Shown: in pieces, positions 16,425 to 25,480 of the stretch
How the letters are laid out: each line of letters starts with the position of its first letter
How positions within the stretch are numbered: the stretch's first letter is position 1
Assembly: GCA_934717805.1 (NCBI GenBank)
Contig: CAKUZG010000001.1
Location: forward strand, 21,794-85,793
Length of the DNA stretch: 64,000 bases
Direction of reading: 5' to 3'
Source of the DNA: an uncultured Candidatus Saccharibacteria bacterium
Lineage (GTDB): Bacteria; Patescibacteriota; Saccharimonadia; Saccharimonadales; Saccharimonadaceae
Translations under genes and position numbers: made by a program
Notes under the pieces: generated by a model
Seen by the model: only the letters and a program-made list of their open reading frames with translations
The model's database searches: none
What the model was told of the DNA's origin: nothing

Positions 16425-17066
16425 ATGAAAGAAAAACTTATTCGAATTGCACCAATTTTGTTAATTATTGCGATTGCAATTCTTTCAATTATAACTGTTG
16501 TTACAGTAGTGAATACACTTATGAATGGCGGCAATAACAATCAACCGCAACAAACTGGAACAAATGATTCTTCGAAAGATGAAGATAAATCTGCGAAAGA
16601 TTTGTTAAGTGTTGAGCAAGATCGAAGTGTTAAAATGGCCGTTCGAGGACCAATTGTGGCACAAGAAAATTTTCGATCTTATATGGTTGAAGTTTCACCA
16701 ACTTATCGTAAGTTAGTAACTTACAAAGGCTATCTTGATGAAGTTATTAAAGAAGTAAATTTAAGCAATAATTCAGAATCATACACTCAATTTGTAAATG
16801 CACTCAATAAAGCTAATATGATGAAAGGTGTTGCATTCAGTGGTGCAGCTGATGATCTTGCGGGAGTTTGTGCTACGGGACATCTTTATGATTTCTCAAT
16901 TTTGAAAGACGATAATGTACAAAAGCATCTTTGGACAACAACTTGTGCTGGTTCTAAAGGCTCATTATTAGCAAACAATAAACAACTTCAAAATTTGTTT
17001 ATTTCGCAAGTTCCGGGAAATGAGCAAATTGTGCGCGATCTTGGAATTAATGAAAACAAACGCTAA
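16425..17066 (+). CDS. single-pass membrane protein, unknown
   Basis: The function is unknown. A short positive N-terminus (MKEKLIR) leads into one transmembrane helix (about residues 8-33), then a Gly/Asn/Gln/Asp linker and a 150-residue exposed domain containing two cysteines (CATGH, TTCAGS) that could form a disulfide. An AGAAAGG site precedes the ATG. It sits 20 bases after sigA and overlaps the start of the HAD gene by 17 bases, so it is in the dnaG-sigA operon by position. I recognise no family. Confidence 0.85.
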   Translation: MKEKLIRIAPILLIIAIAILSIITVVTVVNTLMNGGNNNQPQQTGTNDSSKDEDKSAKDLLSVEQDRSVKMAVRGPIVAQENFRSYMVEVSPTYRKLVTYKGYLDEVIKEVNLSNNSESYTQFVNALNKANMMKGVAFSGAADDLAGVCATGHLYDFSILKDDNVQKHLWTTTCAGSKGSLLANNKQLQNLFISQVPGNEQIVRDLGINENKR

Positions 17067-17484
17067 AGTTTTATTTTTCGATTGTTTTGGAGTGCTGGTT
17101 TTGCGCCAGCCTTCTTCAGAACATATTTTTGAATATATCTGGAAAAAAGATGAAAATCTTCTAAAATTTATTCGTCAAATTAAGACTAATGGCCTAAAAA
17201 TCGGAATTATTTCTAATGTCGCACAATATCAATTTGATGAGTTTTTTTCGAAAGAAGAGCAGACGGAACTCTTTGACTTTTTAGTGCTATCTGGTGAGGT
17301 TGGGTGCGCTAAACCAAATCCAGAAATTTTTAAAATTGCGATTGAGAAAAGCAATGTTCTACCGAGCGAAATAGCTTTTTTTGACGATTCGATTTTAAAT
17401 ATTGAAGCCGCCCAAAAAATGGGAATTCAGGGATTTTTATATAAAAATTGGGAAGATTTTTTAAAGGAATTTAAGGAGGAATAA
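17050..17484 (+). CDS. HAD-superfamily hydrolase, capless
   Basis: This 144-residue protein carries the HAD phosphatase motifs: VLFFDCFGVLV (motif I, nucleophile Asp), IISNVAQ (motif II), CAKPNPEIF (motif III, Lys) and FFDDSILNIEAAQKMG (motif IV). It lacks the usual helical cap, so it is shorter than HAD-IA members such as YihX and probably acts on a larger or phosphoprotein-like substrate, but none can be named. The frame opens at 17020. I prefer 17050 because the domain begins there and the start overlaps the upstream stop. mutM follows with a one-base overlap. Confidence 0.85.
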   Translation: MKTNAKVLFFDCFGVLVLRQPSSEHIFEYIWKKDENLLKFIRQIKTNGLKIGIISNVAQYQFDEFFSKEEQTELFDFLVLSGEVGCAKPNPEIFKIAIEKSNVLPSEIAFFDDSILNIEAAQKMGIQGFLYKNWEDFLKEFKEE

Positions 17485-18368
17485 TGCCAGAATTACCAGA
17501 GGTAGAGACTGTTGTTAGAGGATTGAATCGCTTAATTTTGAAAAAGAAAATTTCGAAAGTAAAACACGATTGGCCTAAAAGTTTTCCAAATTCACCAAAA
17601 GATGTTGAAGATTTTATGGTTGGCGCTGAAATTTCGAAAGTTAGTCGTCGGGGAAAAGCTATTATTTTAAAGTTAAATAATGAATATACACTTGTGACAC
17701 ATCTTCGAATGACGGGCCAAATGGTTTATCGTGGTGAAGAGAACTGGGGTGCTGGCCACCCGAATGAAGATTTTCTTAATGATCTACCGAATAAATCAAC
17801 TCGTGTTGAAATTGATTTTGAAGACGGAACGAAATTATTTTTTAATGATCAACGTAAGTTTGGTTATATGAAATTATTGCCAGATTTTGAAGTTGAACTT
17901 TTACCATTTTTTCAAAAATTAGGGCCAGAACCTCTAGAAGATAATTTTACGGTAGAAGTTTTAAAGAAGCAACTTTCAAGAAAAAGAAAAAGTATGATCA
18001 AGCCAGCAATTTTAGACCAAAGTGTTATTGCGGGTGTAGGAAATATTTATGCCGATGAAGCTTTGTGGCGAGCGAAAATTCATCCTGAAACTCGAATCGA
18101 AAATCTTTCGGAATCTGATTTTGTAAAATTGCATGAAGCTATTCGGTTTGTAATGAATAAATCAATCGAAAAGGGTGGTTCAACAGATCGAAACTATGTT
18201 AATGCTGATGGATCGCGCGGAAATTATCTTGAATATGCTGCAGTTTATCACAAGGACGGCCAACCTTGTAAAAGATGCGGAACGGAAATTTCAAAAATTC
18301 GAGTTGGTGGTCGAGGCACACATTTTTGCCCAAATTGTCAAAAAATAAAGAAAGGGCTTAAAAAATAA
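17484..18368 (+). CDS. mutM: formamidopyrimidine-DNA glycosylase
   Basis: MutM/Fpg removes 8-oxoguanine and formamidopyrimidines from DNA and cuts the abasic site. The 294-residue protein begins MPELPEVE with the catalytic Pro2 and Glu3, has the helix-two-turn-helix block QSVIAGVGNIYADEALWRAKIHP, and ends with a complete zinc finger (CKRC...CPNC). An AGGAGGA site overlaps the end of the HAD gene, and the ATG shares a base with its stop (TAATG). The insertion ENWGAGHPNEDFLNDLPNKS around residues 85-105 is seen in relatives of this type. Start and length are secure. Confidence 0.96.
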   Translation: MPELPEVETVVRGLNRLILKKKISKVKHDWPKSFPNSPKDVEDFMVGAEISKVSRRGKAIILKLNNEYTLVTHLRMTGQMVYRGEENWGAGHPNEDFLNDLPNKSTRVEIDFEDGTKLFFNDQRKFGYMKLLPDFEVELLPFFQKLGPEPLEDNFTVEVLKKQLSRKRKSMIKPAILDQSVIAGVGNIYADEALWRAKIHPETRIENLSESDFVKLHEAIRFVMNKSIEKGGSTDRNYVNADGSRGNYLEYAAVYHKDGQPCKRCGTEISKIRVGGRGTHFCPNCQKIKKGLKK

Positions 18369-19324
18369 TGCTTGGCGGAAAAACAACAATTCTTTATGGC
18401 GAAAATTCTTATGAACGAACCGCAAAACTCGCTCAAATGAAAAAGGATGCTGAAAAATCTGGATTTGAGATTCAAAAACAAGAAATTGATGGGCTTTCGA
18501 AAAGTGATTTTGTTAATTTAATTTGCGGAATTAGTCTTTTGGCGGAAAAGCGGTTTGTTTACATTCGAAATCTAAGTGAGAATTCTGAAATTTGGCAAAA
18601 TCTAGGCGAAATTCTTCCACGGATTTCTACTGATGTTCATTTGTGTATTATTGAAGATAAAATCGATAAACGTTCAACTGTTTATAAATCAATTTCAAAA
18701 ATTGTTGAGCTTTATGAATTTAAAGCTATTGCCGCAAAAGATTCGAAGAATTTAGCTGAATTTGCGCGTGCTTTCGGCAAAAAACTCGGGTTGAAAATCG
18801 ATAACAAAACGGCAAATTTCTTAATTTCGTGGGTTGGATTGAATGAATGGTCGATTCGTGATGCAATCGAAAAGTTAGCATTAATTGGCGAAGCAAACGA
18901 GCAAAATATTCGTGAATTTGTACCGCAAAATGTTGAAAGTAATGCTTTTGCGGTTTTCGAAATGGTGCTTTCGGGCGATGTTTCAGGTTTGCAAAAAGAA
19001 ATTTCGAAATTAAAAATAACAGATGGAGAAGAGGGCGCTTATAAGTTTTTAGGTTTAATCTCAACGCAAGTTTTTAATTTTTCAGCTTTAAAAATTGGCA
19101 AAAGTTCAGGTAAAACAACGGCAGAAATTGCAAAAGAAATTGGCGCGAACTCTTGGGCTTTAGGAAAACTTGATAATTTTGTGCAAAATATAAGCAATCA
19201 ACAACTTGCAGTAATTGTTTCGAAAATCTCGCAAATTGATGAAGTTATTAAAAGTGAAAATGTCGATGTTTGGGCGATGATTGAATCAACATTAATTGAG
19301 CTAGCAATATTTTTAAACCGTTAA
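18368..19324 (+). CDS. holA: DNA polymerase III subunit delta
   Basis: The delta subunit opens the beta sliding clamp as part of the clamp loader. The 318-residue protein has the family's AAA-like N-terminus without a working P-loop (ILYGENSYERTAKLAQM), the middle region with DVHLCIIEDKIDKRS and KDSKNLAEFARAFGKKLGLKI, and the C-terminal collar-like helical domain. Sequence identity in this family is low, but order, length and motifs agree. The start overlaps the mutM stop by one base. mutM-holA adjacency makes a small replication and repair operon. Confidence 0.88.
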   Translation: MLGGKTTILYGENSYERTAKLAQMKKDAEKSGFEIQKQEIDGLSKSDFVNLICGISLLAEKRFVYIRNLSENSEIWQNLGEILPRISTDVHLCIIEDKIDKRSTVYKSISKIVELYEFKAIAAKDSKNLAEFARAFGKKLGLKIDNKTANFLISWVGLNEWSIRDAIEKLALIGEANEQNIREFVPQNVESNAFAVFEMVLSGDVSGLQKEISKLKITDGEEGAYKFLGLISTQVFNFSALKIGKSSGKTTAEIAKEIGANSWALGKLDNFVQNISNQQLAVIVSKISQIDEVIKSENVDVWAMIESTLIELAIFLNR

Positions 19325-19356
19325 AAAATAAGTTTTCGAAAAAAATATTTTTGTGA

Positions 19357-19362
19357 TATAAT
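19357..19362 (+). promoter_or_regulatory. -10 box of ftsK
   Basis: TATAAT 11 bases before the ATG at 19374, which gives a leader of only about 5 bases and no Shine-Dalgarno site. Confidence 0.6.
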
Positions 19363-19373
19363 ATAAAAAGATT

Positions 19374-21629
19374 ATGGCTAAAAAACAAGTGAAAAAAAGC
19401 AAAGCTAAAAAAGCCCCGGCCCCAAAACAAAGTGTTTTACCGGCTGGATTTTGGTCGCAAGTTAGTGCGGTCCTTTTGATTGCGTTTTCATTTTTCTTAA
19501 TTTTGAGCTGGTTTGGTGCTGGCGGTGCGGCGCTTACAGCAATTCACCAAGGATTTCTTGGATTTATGGGCTGGGCTGCATTTTTTGTGCCGGCAGTTTT
19601 AATCTTTATTTCGGTTGAAATTTTTCGTGACGAACAAAACCGTTTTCCAGGTTTAAACACTTTTGGTCTTGTGCTTATTTTATTCTGGCTTAGCGGTTTC
19701 TTTGGGTTATTTAGAACTTCTGCTGGAATGCATTACGGCGGTTGGAGTGGTGAAATTTCGAATAAAATTATGCTAGCAATGGTGAATTCTGTTGTTGCCG
19801 CAATTATTTATTTGCTCTTGATTTCAATCACGCTGCTTTCGATTTTGCGAGTTTCGCCAATAGTTGTGATTAAGAAAATTAGTGAGATGCTTAAGACTAG
19901 CGATTTTGCTAATGAATCTAAGAACGCTAAAGTCTTCGAAAAAGCCAAAGAAGCAATGCTTTCGAAAAAGGCTGAAGATTTGAATAATACTGAAAAGCCG
20001 GAAATTAAACTAAACGCGGGTGTTGCGGTTTTGGATAAAAAATCACGCGAAAAGGCTGAACATAAAGAGAAAAAGGGTTTGATGCGAATTTCAAAAGCCA
20101 AAGAAACTTTCGCTGAAGATTTGAAAAAAGCTGAAAACCACGCGCCAATTTTTGATGATTCGAAATGGCAAGCGCCAGGTTTCGATTTACTTGAGCGTTC
20201 ACAAAATCCAGCTGATGCCGGTGATGTTGAACAAAATGCACGAACAATTAAAGATACGCTTAGTGAATTTAATATTGATGTTGAAATGGAAGCCGCAAAT
20301 ATTGGTCCACGAGTAACACAATATACTTTAGTTCCGCAAAGTGGCGTAAAGCTAAGCAGAATTGAAAACCTTAGCGATAATATTGCGCTAAATTTGGCTG
20401 CAGAATCAATTCGTGTTGAAGCACCAATCCCAGGAAAACGAGCAGTTGGTGTGGAAATTCCAAATTTAAAATCTGCTGATGTTCGACTTTATGGAGTTTT
20501 AGACTCTAAAGAATGGCAGACTGCTCGTGATACGCTAACTTTTGCAATTGGTAAAGATATCGCTGGCCATCCAGTTGTGGGTAATCTTTCGAAAATGCCG
20601 CATCTTTTGATTGCTGGTCAAACAGGTTCTGGTAAGTCGGTTATGATGAATGCGCTACTTACAAGCTTACTTTATCGACATTCACCAAGCGAATTAAAAC
20701 TAATTATGGTTGATCCAAAAGTTGTGGAAATGACAGCTTACGAAGATATTCCACACCTGTTAACACCAATTATTAATGATTCTGAAAAAGCGCTTTCAGC
20801 TCTTAAGTGGGCGGTGAACGAAATGGAGCGTCGTTATCGTGTTTTAGCTGATGAAAAAATTAAAGAAATCAAAAGCTATAACAAACATGTGATTTCGAAA
20901 AATGAGAAGATTAAAAAATCAACACCAGAGGATGAAGAGCCTAAATTACTTGAGCCACTACCTTATATCGTAATTGTTGTTGACGAGCTCGCCGATTTGA
21001 TGATGGCAGCATCAAAGGATGTCGAGGCTATGATTGTGCGAATTGCACAGAAGGCTCGTGCTGTGGGAATTCACCTTGTTTTGGCAACTCAAAAGCCGGT
21101 TGTTAGTGTTGTAACTGGTTTAATTAAAGGTAATGTTCCTAGTCGAATTGCATTTAAGGTTGCATCAAATGGTGATTCTCGCACAATTCTTGATCGTGGT
21201 GGCGCTGAAAAACTTCTTGGAAACGGGGATATGTTATTCTATATGAACGGTGCACCAAACTTAAAGCGTGTTCAGGGTGCTTGGGTTACAGATGAAGAAG
21301 TATTGCGTGTTACAAACTTTATTCGTTCGCAAGGACCGCCTCAATATAATGATGAGGTTATCTCGCAACAAGTTCAACCTGGAGCAATGGGCGGAATAGT
21401 GATGAGCGGTGGAAGTTCTTCTACGGATGAAACTTTTGAAACAGCTGTTAAACTCGTCATTGAAGCAAGAAAGGCTTCAACGAGCTATTTGCAACGACGT
21501 CTTGGAATTGGATATGGTCGCGCTGCAAAATTAATTGATGAAATGGAAGATCGTGGAATTGTTGGTCCGCCAAATGGCTCAAAGCCACGCCAAGTACTTG
21601 TTTCTAGTTATGAAGAAATCGGTGAATAA
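19374..21629 (+). CDS. ftsK: DNA translocase FtsK/SpoIIIE
   Basis: FtsK pumps chromosomal DNA through the closing septum and activates Xer recombination. The 751-residue protein has a lysine-rich start, about four transmembrane helices (residues 25-165), a short charged linker, the alpha-beta motor with Walker A GQTGSGKS near 414 and Walker B VIVVDELADLMM near 530, and a C-terminal gamma winged helix (ASTSYLQRRLGIGYGRAAKLIDEMEDRGIVG) for recognition of polar DNA motifs. The linker is short compared with E. coli FtsK. The last codons and stop lie inside the terminator hairpin. A Xer recombinase is encoded at 35.7 kb. Confidence 0.96.
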   Translation: MAKKQVKKSKAKKAPAPKQSVLPAGFWSQVSAVLLIAFSFFLILSWFGAGGAALTAIHQGFLGFMGWAAFFVPAVLIFISVEIFRDEQNRFPGLNTFGLVLILFWLSGFFGLFRTSAGMHYGGWSGEISNKIMLAMVNSVVAAIIYLLLISITLLSILRVSPIVVIKKISEMLKTSDFANESKNAKVFEKAKEAMLSKKAEDLNNTEKPEIKLNAGVAVLDKKSREKAEHKEKKGLMRISKAKETFAEDLKKAENHAPIFDDSKWQAPGFDLLERSQNPADAGDVEQNARTIKDTLSEFNIDVEMEAANIGPRVTQYTLVPQSGVKLSRIENLSDNIALNLAAESIRVEAPIPGKRAVGVEIPNLKSADVRLYGVLDSKEWQTARDTLTFAIGKDIAGHPVVGNLSKMPHLLIAGQTGSGKSVMMNALLTSLLYRHSPSELKLIMVDPKVVEMTAYEDIPHLLTPIINDSEKALSALKWAVNEMERRYRVLADEKIKEIKSYNKHVISKNEKIKKSTPEDEEPKLLEPLPYIVIVVDELADLMMAASKDVEAMIVRIAQKARAVGIHLVLATQKPVVSVVTGLIKGNVPSRIAFKVASNGDSRTILDRGGAEKLLGNGDMLFYMNGAPNLKRVQGAWVTDEEVLRVTNFIRSQGPPQYNDEVISQQVQPGAMGGIVMSGGSSSTDETFETAVKLVIEARKASTSYLQRRLGIGYGRAAKLIDEMEDRGIVGPPNGSKPRQVLVSSYEEIGE

Positions 21630-21647
21630 TTCGCCGATTTTTTTATT
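21616..21647 (+). terminator. terminator overlapping the end of ftsK
   Basis: AAATCGG-TGAA pairs with TTCG-CCGATTT (11 pairs), and the loop is the ftsK stop codon TAA itself. A seven-T run follows. The left arm encodes the last residues of FtsK. Confidence 0.82.
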
Positions 21648-21692
21648 TTCGAAAGATATGTTTTTAAAAAATGATAGTTTATCAATGTTTTC

Positions 21693-21721
21693 TTGATTTT
21701 TCTCTTTTAAAATGATATAAT
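21693..21721 (+). promoter_or_regulatory. promoter of rpsF-ssb-rpsR operon
   Basis: TTGATT (21693-21698), 17 bases, TATAAT (21716-21721). The leader is about 55 bases and ends in a GGAG site. Confidence 0.78.
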
Positions 21722-21739
21722 TTAAAAGAATATTAGCTC

Positions 21740-21761
21740 AGCTTATTTGAAAGAATAGGCT
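21740..21761 (+). promoter_or_regulatory. leader hairpin ahead of rpsF
   Basis: AGCTTATT and AATAGGCT form an 8-pair stem around TGAAAG in the rpsF leader. The position is that of the S6:S18-binding leader known in many bacteria, but I cannot confirm its conserved bulge here. Confidence 0.4.
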
Positions 21762-21779
21762 TTAACCAAAGGAGTAAAA

Positions 21780-22091
21780 ATGAAGGATTACGAACTTACA
21801 GTTCTTATTCATCCAGATTTCGAAAGCGATCTTGATAAGGTTCTAGATAAAATTCGAGGTTTGGTTGCTGCTAATGGCGGTGAAATTACGAAAGAAGACA
21901 ACTGGGGTAAGAAAAAACTTGCTTACACAATTAAAGGTCAAGATTTTGCAACTTACGTTGCTATGGATCTAAAACTTCCAGCAACTGCACCACTAAAAAT
22001 TAGTAACACTTTGAATATTACTGACGAAGTTTTGCGATATTTGCTTGTTAAAGCAGAAGAGCGACCAGTTGTAGAATCAGAAGAAAAATAA
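21780..22091 (+). CDS. rpsF: 30S ribosomal protein S6
   Basis: S6 pairs with S18 on the platform of the 30S subunit. The 103-residue protein has the ferredoxin-like pattern (YELTVLIHPDFESDLDKVLDKIRGLV, GGEITKEDNWGKKKLAYTIKG, LRYLLVK), and an AAGGAGT site lies before the ATG. It is first in the conserved rpsF-ssb-rpsR operon with short intergenic gaps (23 and 18 bases). The leader hairpin upstream may be an autoregulatory target of S6:S18, by analogy with other bacteria. Confidence 0.97.
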   Translation: MKDYELTVLIHPDFESDLDKVLDKIRGLVAANGGEITKEDNWGKKKLAYTIKGQDFATYVAMDLKLPATAPLKISNTLNITDEVLRYLLVKAEERPVVESEEK

Positions 22092-22114
22092 TTTTTTAAG
22101 AATAGGATAGAATT

Positions 22115-22546
22115 ATGGCTTTTAATAAAGTAATACTAATGGGAAATCTAACTGCAGACCCAGAACTTCGAACAACTCCAAGTGGCCAAAACCTAGCAAG
22201 TTTCACTCTTGCAATTAACCGAACTTGGAATAATGCTAACGGTGAACGCCAAGAAGAAACAAGTTTTATTAACTGTACTGCTTGGGGAAAAACTGGTGAA
22301 ACAATTTCGAAATATGTTTCGAAAGGTCGCCAATTGCTAGTGAGTGGTCGTTTGCAACAACGAACTTGGCAAGATAAAGATACTGGAAAGAATCGAAGCG
22401 CAATTGATGTTGTAGTTGAAGAATTCAGTTTTGTTAGTGATGGCAATCGTGGCGGAAATTCCGCTCCTGTTGCTAAAGCTGAAGAACCAACTGTTAGCGA
22501 TGACTTTTCAGATGAGCCAATCGATCTATCTGATATTCCATTCTAA
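22115..22546 (+). CDS. ssb: single-stranded DNA-binding protein
   Basis: SSB coats single-stranded DNA in replication, repair and recombination, and recruits partners through its tail. The 143-residue protein has an OB fold (MAFNKVILMGNLTADPELRTTPSGQNLASFTLAINR, FINCTAWGKTGETISKYVSKGRQLLVSGRLQQRTW) and a short acidic linker ending in the conserved tip DLSDIPF. The size is normal. In naturally transformable bacteria SSB also protects incoming DNA, which is relevant to the pilus and comM genes here. Confidence 0.97.
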   Translation: MAFNKVILMGNLTADPELRTTPSGQNLASFTLAINRTWNNANGERQEETSFINCTAWGKTGETISKYVSKGRQLLVSGRLQQRTWQDKDTGKNRSAIDVVVEEFSFVSDGNRGGNSAPVAKAEEPTVSDDFSDEPIDLSDIPF

Positions 22547-22564
22547 ATTTAAAAAGGAGTTAAA

Positions 22565-22765
22565 ATGGCTAAACGATTTAAACGAGAAATCCCAGCGTAT
22601 TTTGATTACCGAGATGTTAAAACTTTGCAAAAATTTGTAAACATCTATGGTCAAATTGAGCCAGCTACAAAAACTGGTTTGAGCGCTAAACAACAACGAC
22701 AATTGACAGTTGCTATCAAACGCGCACGTCATTTGGCATTGTTGGCATTCGTAACAAATGCTTAA
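22565..22765 (+). CDS. rpsR: 30S ribosomal protein S18
   Basis: S18 binds next to S6 on the 30S platform. The 66-residue protein shows the core [43 protein letters not shown] sequence and the basic [10 protein letters not shown] end. It lacks the N-terminal CxxC of zinc-type S18, in line with other zinc losses in this window. An AAAGGAG site lies 7 bases before the ATG. It is the last gene before a partial terminator. Confidence 0.97.
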   Translation: MAKRFKREIPAYFDYRDVKTLQKFVNIYGQIEPATKTGLSAKQQRQLTVAIKRARHLALLAFVTNA

Positions 22766-22776
22766 TTAATTTTTCG

Positions 22777-22816
22777 AATCTTCCTCGCTTAAAACTGGGT
22801 GGGGAAGATTTATTTT
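22777..22816 (+). terminator. hairpin terminator between rpsR and efp
   Basis: AATCTTCCTC pairs with GGGGAAGATT (one G-T pair), followed by TTATTTT. With no clear promoter before efp, it may be only partly effective. Confidence 0.6.
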
Positions 22817-22838
22817 AAAGAATATTTTAAGGAGGAAA

Positions 22839-23399
22839 ATGTATCAACCAACTGATTTGAAAAAAGGTGTAGTTTTTCAGCTTGATGGTCAACCATATCG
22901 GGTAGTTGAATATAACCAAAAAGTTGTAGGTCGTGGTGGAAGTATCGTAAGCTTAAAAATTAAAAACCTTATCACAGGTGCTTTGTTGCCTAAAACTTTT
23001 AAGGGTCAAGATAAAGTTGAGCCTGCAGAAGTTACAAACAAGAAAGTTCAATATCTTTATAATGATGGTGAAGATTTCCATTTTATGGATCCGGAAACAT
23101 TTGAACAATTTCAACTCTCAAAAGATATTATTGATGATGCTGCAGGTTATCTAAAAGAGGCAGAAGAATTAAATCTTCAATTCTTTGATGGGAAAGTTAT
23201 CAATGTTGAATTACCTAAAAATGTTTGGCTTAAAGTTGTTTATACCGAGAATGTAGTGAAGGGAGATACAACTTCAAGCGTCCTAAAAGATGCTGAACTC
23301 GAGACTGGTATAACGGTTAAAGTTCCTGCATTTATTAAAGAAAATGATGTTATTTCAGTTGATACTTCGACTGGTGAATATCGAGAACGACAAAAATAA
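22839..23399 (+). CDS. efp: elongation factor P
   Basis: EF-P rescues ribosomes stalled on proline runs. The 186-residue, three-domain protein has the normal layout and a strong AAGGAGG site. The domain I tip reads VGRGG where E. coli has PGKGQ, so an arginine stands at the position of the modified Lys34. That rules out the EpmAB lysine modification on this residue. Arg-tip EF-Ps in other bacteria are rhamnosylated by EarP, but the surrounding sequence differs and no earP is seen here. The proline-rich tail of the DHH-like protein would be a natural substrate for its function. Confidence 0.95.
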   Translation: MYQPTDLKKGVVFQLDGQPYRVVEYNQKVVGRGGSIVSLKIKNLITGALLPKTFKGQDKVEPAEVTNKKVQYLYNDGEDFHFMDPETFEQFQLSKDIIDDAAGYLKEAEELNLQFFDGKVINVELPKNVWLKVVYTENVVKGDTTSSVLKDAELETGITVKVPAFIKENDVISVDTSTGEYRERQK

Positions 23400-23411
23400 T
23401 TAGGTTAATAT

Positions 23412-23444
23412 AAAATAGGCTCAAATTTTAGCCTATTTTATTTT
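23412..23444 (+). terminator. terminator of efp
   Basis: AAAATAGGCT and AGCCTATTTT arms around CAAATTTT, followed by ATTTT. Confidence 0.85.
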
Positions 23445-23497
23445 GTATAAAAATATTGAACAGTACAGGGTTGCTGGAAAATATCTTAAAAATATAG

Positions 23498-23503
23498 TAT
23501 AAT
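23498..23503 (+). promoter_or_regulatory. leaderless-type -10 box of tlyA
   Basis: TATAAT with 7 bases to the ATG at 23511. No convincing -35 at standard spacing. Confidence 0.6.
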
Positions 23504-23510
23504 ATAAGAT

Positions 23511-24233
23511 ATGAAAATCAGATTAGACAATCTATTAGTAGACAGAAAAATGGTTGAGAGTCGCTCTCAAGCTGAAAGTTACATAAAGCTTGGTAAGATT
23601 ACAGTTGACGGTATTAAGAGGACTAAACCAGGTTTTTTTGTTGATGTCGATTCTGAATTAAAAATCCTTCAACAAGTTCAATATGTATCGCGAGCGGGGC
23701 TAAAACTAGAAAGTGTAGCTAAAAAAATGCGAATCAATTTTCGTGACAAAACGGTTCTAGATGTTGGCTCAAGTACAGGAGGGTTTACAGATTATTCTTT
23801 AAAAAATGGTGCTAAAAAAGTTATTGCTGTTGATGTTGGTACGGAGCAGCTACACCCAAAGTTAAGGTTGAATAAAAAAGTTGAACTACATGAGAAAACG
23901 GATATTCGAGATTTTAAAACAGATCAGAAAATTGATGTAGTGGTTATTGATGTTAGTTTTATATCTATAAAGGAAATTCTTCCAAGTGTCGTAAATCTTT
24001 CTAATAAGAATACGAAAATAGTAGCCATGGTTAAACCACAGTTTGAAGCGGGAAGGAACGGGACTGTTAATGGTGTTGTAAAAAATAACTCTTACCGTAG
24101 AAAAATCCTTCAAGATTTTGAAAATTGGTGCCGTTCAAATAATTTATACATAGAGAACAAAAGAGATAGCGAAGTTAAAGGAACAAAAGGTAATCAAGAA
24201 AGATTTTATATTTTAAAAAAGACTAGTGAATAA
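23511..24233 (+). CDS. tlyA: TlyA-family rRNA 2'-O-methyltransferase
   Basis: TlyA proteins methylate ribose 2'-OH groups in 16S and/or 23S rRNA. The 240-residue protein has an N-terminal S4 RNA-binding domain (IRLDNLLVDRKMVESRSQAESYIKLG) and a Rossmann methyltransferase with the SAM loop VLDVGSSTGGFTDYSLKNGAKKV, a VIDVSFIS motif and the catalytic MVKPQFEAGR. The length fits the family. Base use is less rich in TTCGAA than its neighbours. It ends in a hairpin shared with the convergent ychF. Confidence 0.93.
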   Translation: MKIRLDNLLVDRKMVESRSQAESYIKLGKITVDGIKRTKPGFFVDVDSELKILQQVQYVSRAGLKLESVAKKMRINFRDKTVLDVGSSTGGFTDYSLKNGAKKVIAVDVGTEQLHPKLRLNKKVELHEKTDIRDFKTDQKIDVVVIDVSFISIKEILPSVVNLSNKNTKIVAMVKPQFEAGRNGTVNGVVKNNSYRRKILQDFENWCRSNNLYIENKRDSEVKGTKGNQERFYILKKTSE

Positions 24234-24262
24234 AAAGACCGAATTCATCGGTCTTTAGTTTT
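24233..24262. terminator. bidirectional terminator tlyA/ychF
   Basis: AAGACCGA and TCGGTCTT arms around ATTCA, with A-tract to the left and T-rich sequence to the right. Confidence 0.7.
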
Positions 24263-25338
24263 TATACATTGAATCTAAATTCAACAACATCATTTGGGGA
24301 CATCACATAATCCTTACCTTCAGTTCGGATTTTACCATGGTTTTTAGCTTCTAGTTCACTACCGCATTCCACTAAATCGTTGTAATTTATAACTTGCGCA
24401 GCGATAAATCCTCTTTCGAAATCAGTGTGAATTACGCCAGCAGCCTGTGGGGCAGTCCAGCCTTTTTTAATGGTCCAAGCATGTACCTCTTTTGGTCCAG
24501 CGGTCATGTAGCTTTGTAATCCTAAGGTGTCGTAAGCAGCATGAATCATTTGGTTGAGCCCTGTTTCTTTTACGCCATAACTTTCGAGTAAATCTTTTGC
24601 ATCGCTTTCATCTAATCCTTTTAGCTCTTCTTCAAGTTTTGCGCAAACAAAGATAGATTTTGCTGGTAGAACCATTTTTGCAAGTTCATCTTTCTTTTTA
24701 TCATCAGTTAATGTATTTTCGTCAACATTGAAAGCGTAGATTACAGGTTTAGCTGTTAACAAATGCAAATCAGCAATAGCCTCTAAATCTAAATCTTTTA
24801 TGCTAGATAATAAATTTCCAGATTGGAGTTGTTCAAGTAATTTGTTCAAGTAATCGGCTTGTTTCCTGAGGGCTGGCTTGGCTTTTGCTTCTTTTTGAAG
24901 TTTTGGTAACCGATTTTCAATGGTTTGAATATCAGCCAGAATTAGTTCAGTATTAATAACTTCAATATCATTTTTTGGATTAACCTCATTTGAAACATGA
25001 ACAATATCATTATTCACGAAAGCTCGAACAATGTGAACAATTGCATCACATTGGCGAATATTTGCAAGAAATTTATTTCCCAAACCTTCACCTTTCGAAG
25101 CCCCTGCAACTAATCCAGCAATATCAACAAAAGTTACCGTTGCTGGAATAATTTTTTGTGAGCCATAAATTTCAGCTAATTTTTTTAGTCGCTCATCTGG
25201 TACTGGTACAATTCCCGTATTCGGCTCAATTGTCGCAAAAGGGTAGTTTGCGGCTAAAATATCGTTGTTTGTTAATGCGTTAAAAAGTGTTGATTTGCCA
25301 ACATTCGGCAATCCAACAATTCCAATACTTAAACTCAT
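24262..25338 (-). CDS. ychF: redox-regulated ATPase/GTPase YchF
   Basis: YchF (OLA1) is an Obg-family P-loop protein that binds ribosomes and hydrolyses ATP. The 358-residue protein has G1 GLPNVGKST at the N-terminus, G3 DIAGLV, the coiled-coil insertion, and the C-terminal TGS domain ending FRFNV. The G4 element is FNVDEN rather than NKxD, as is normal for the ATP-preferring YchF group. A weak AGGAG site precedes the ATG. It stands alone, convergent with tlyA. Confidence 0.96.
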   Translation of the reverse strand: MSLSIGIVGLPNVGKSTLFNALTNNDILAANYPFATIEPNTGIVPVPDERLKKLAEIYGSQKIIPATVTFVDIAGLVAGASKGEGLGNKFLANIRQCDAIVHIVRAFVNNDIVHVSNEVNPKNDIEVINTELILADIQTIENRLPKLQKEAKAKPALRKQADYLNKLLEQLQSGNLLSSIKDLDLEAIADLHLLTAKPVIYAFNVDENTLTDDKKKDELAKMVLPAKSIFVCAKLEEELKGLDESDAKDLLESYGVKETGLNQMIHAAYDTLGLQSYMTAGPKEVHAWTIKKGWTAPQAAGVIHTDFERGFIAAQVINYNDLVECGSELEAKNHGKIRTEGKDYVMSPNDVVEFRFNV

Positions 25339-25444
25339 ATTTCTCCTTACTTAATAAAAATTCTTATAATTATTATATCATATTTTTAACCTTAACTTAC
25401 AATTTTATAAACAGAATTTATTTTGAAGAAGATAATTAAAAGTC

Positions 25445-25474
25445 TTGATTTTTTGATTATGTTTATGTTAAAAT
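25445..25474 (+). promoter_or_regulatory. promoter of the type IV pilus operon
   Basis: TTGATT (25445-25450), 18 bases, TAAAAT (25469-25474), then 6 bases to the pilM ATG at 25481, so the operon mRNA should start leaderless. Confidence 0.7.
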
Positions 25475-25480
25475 GTAAGC

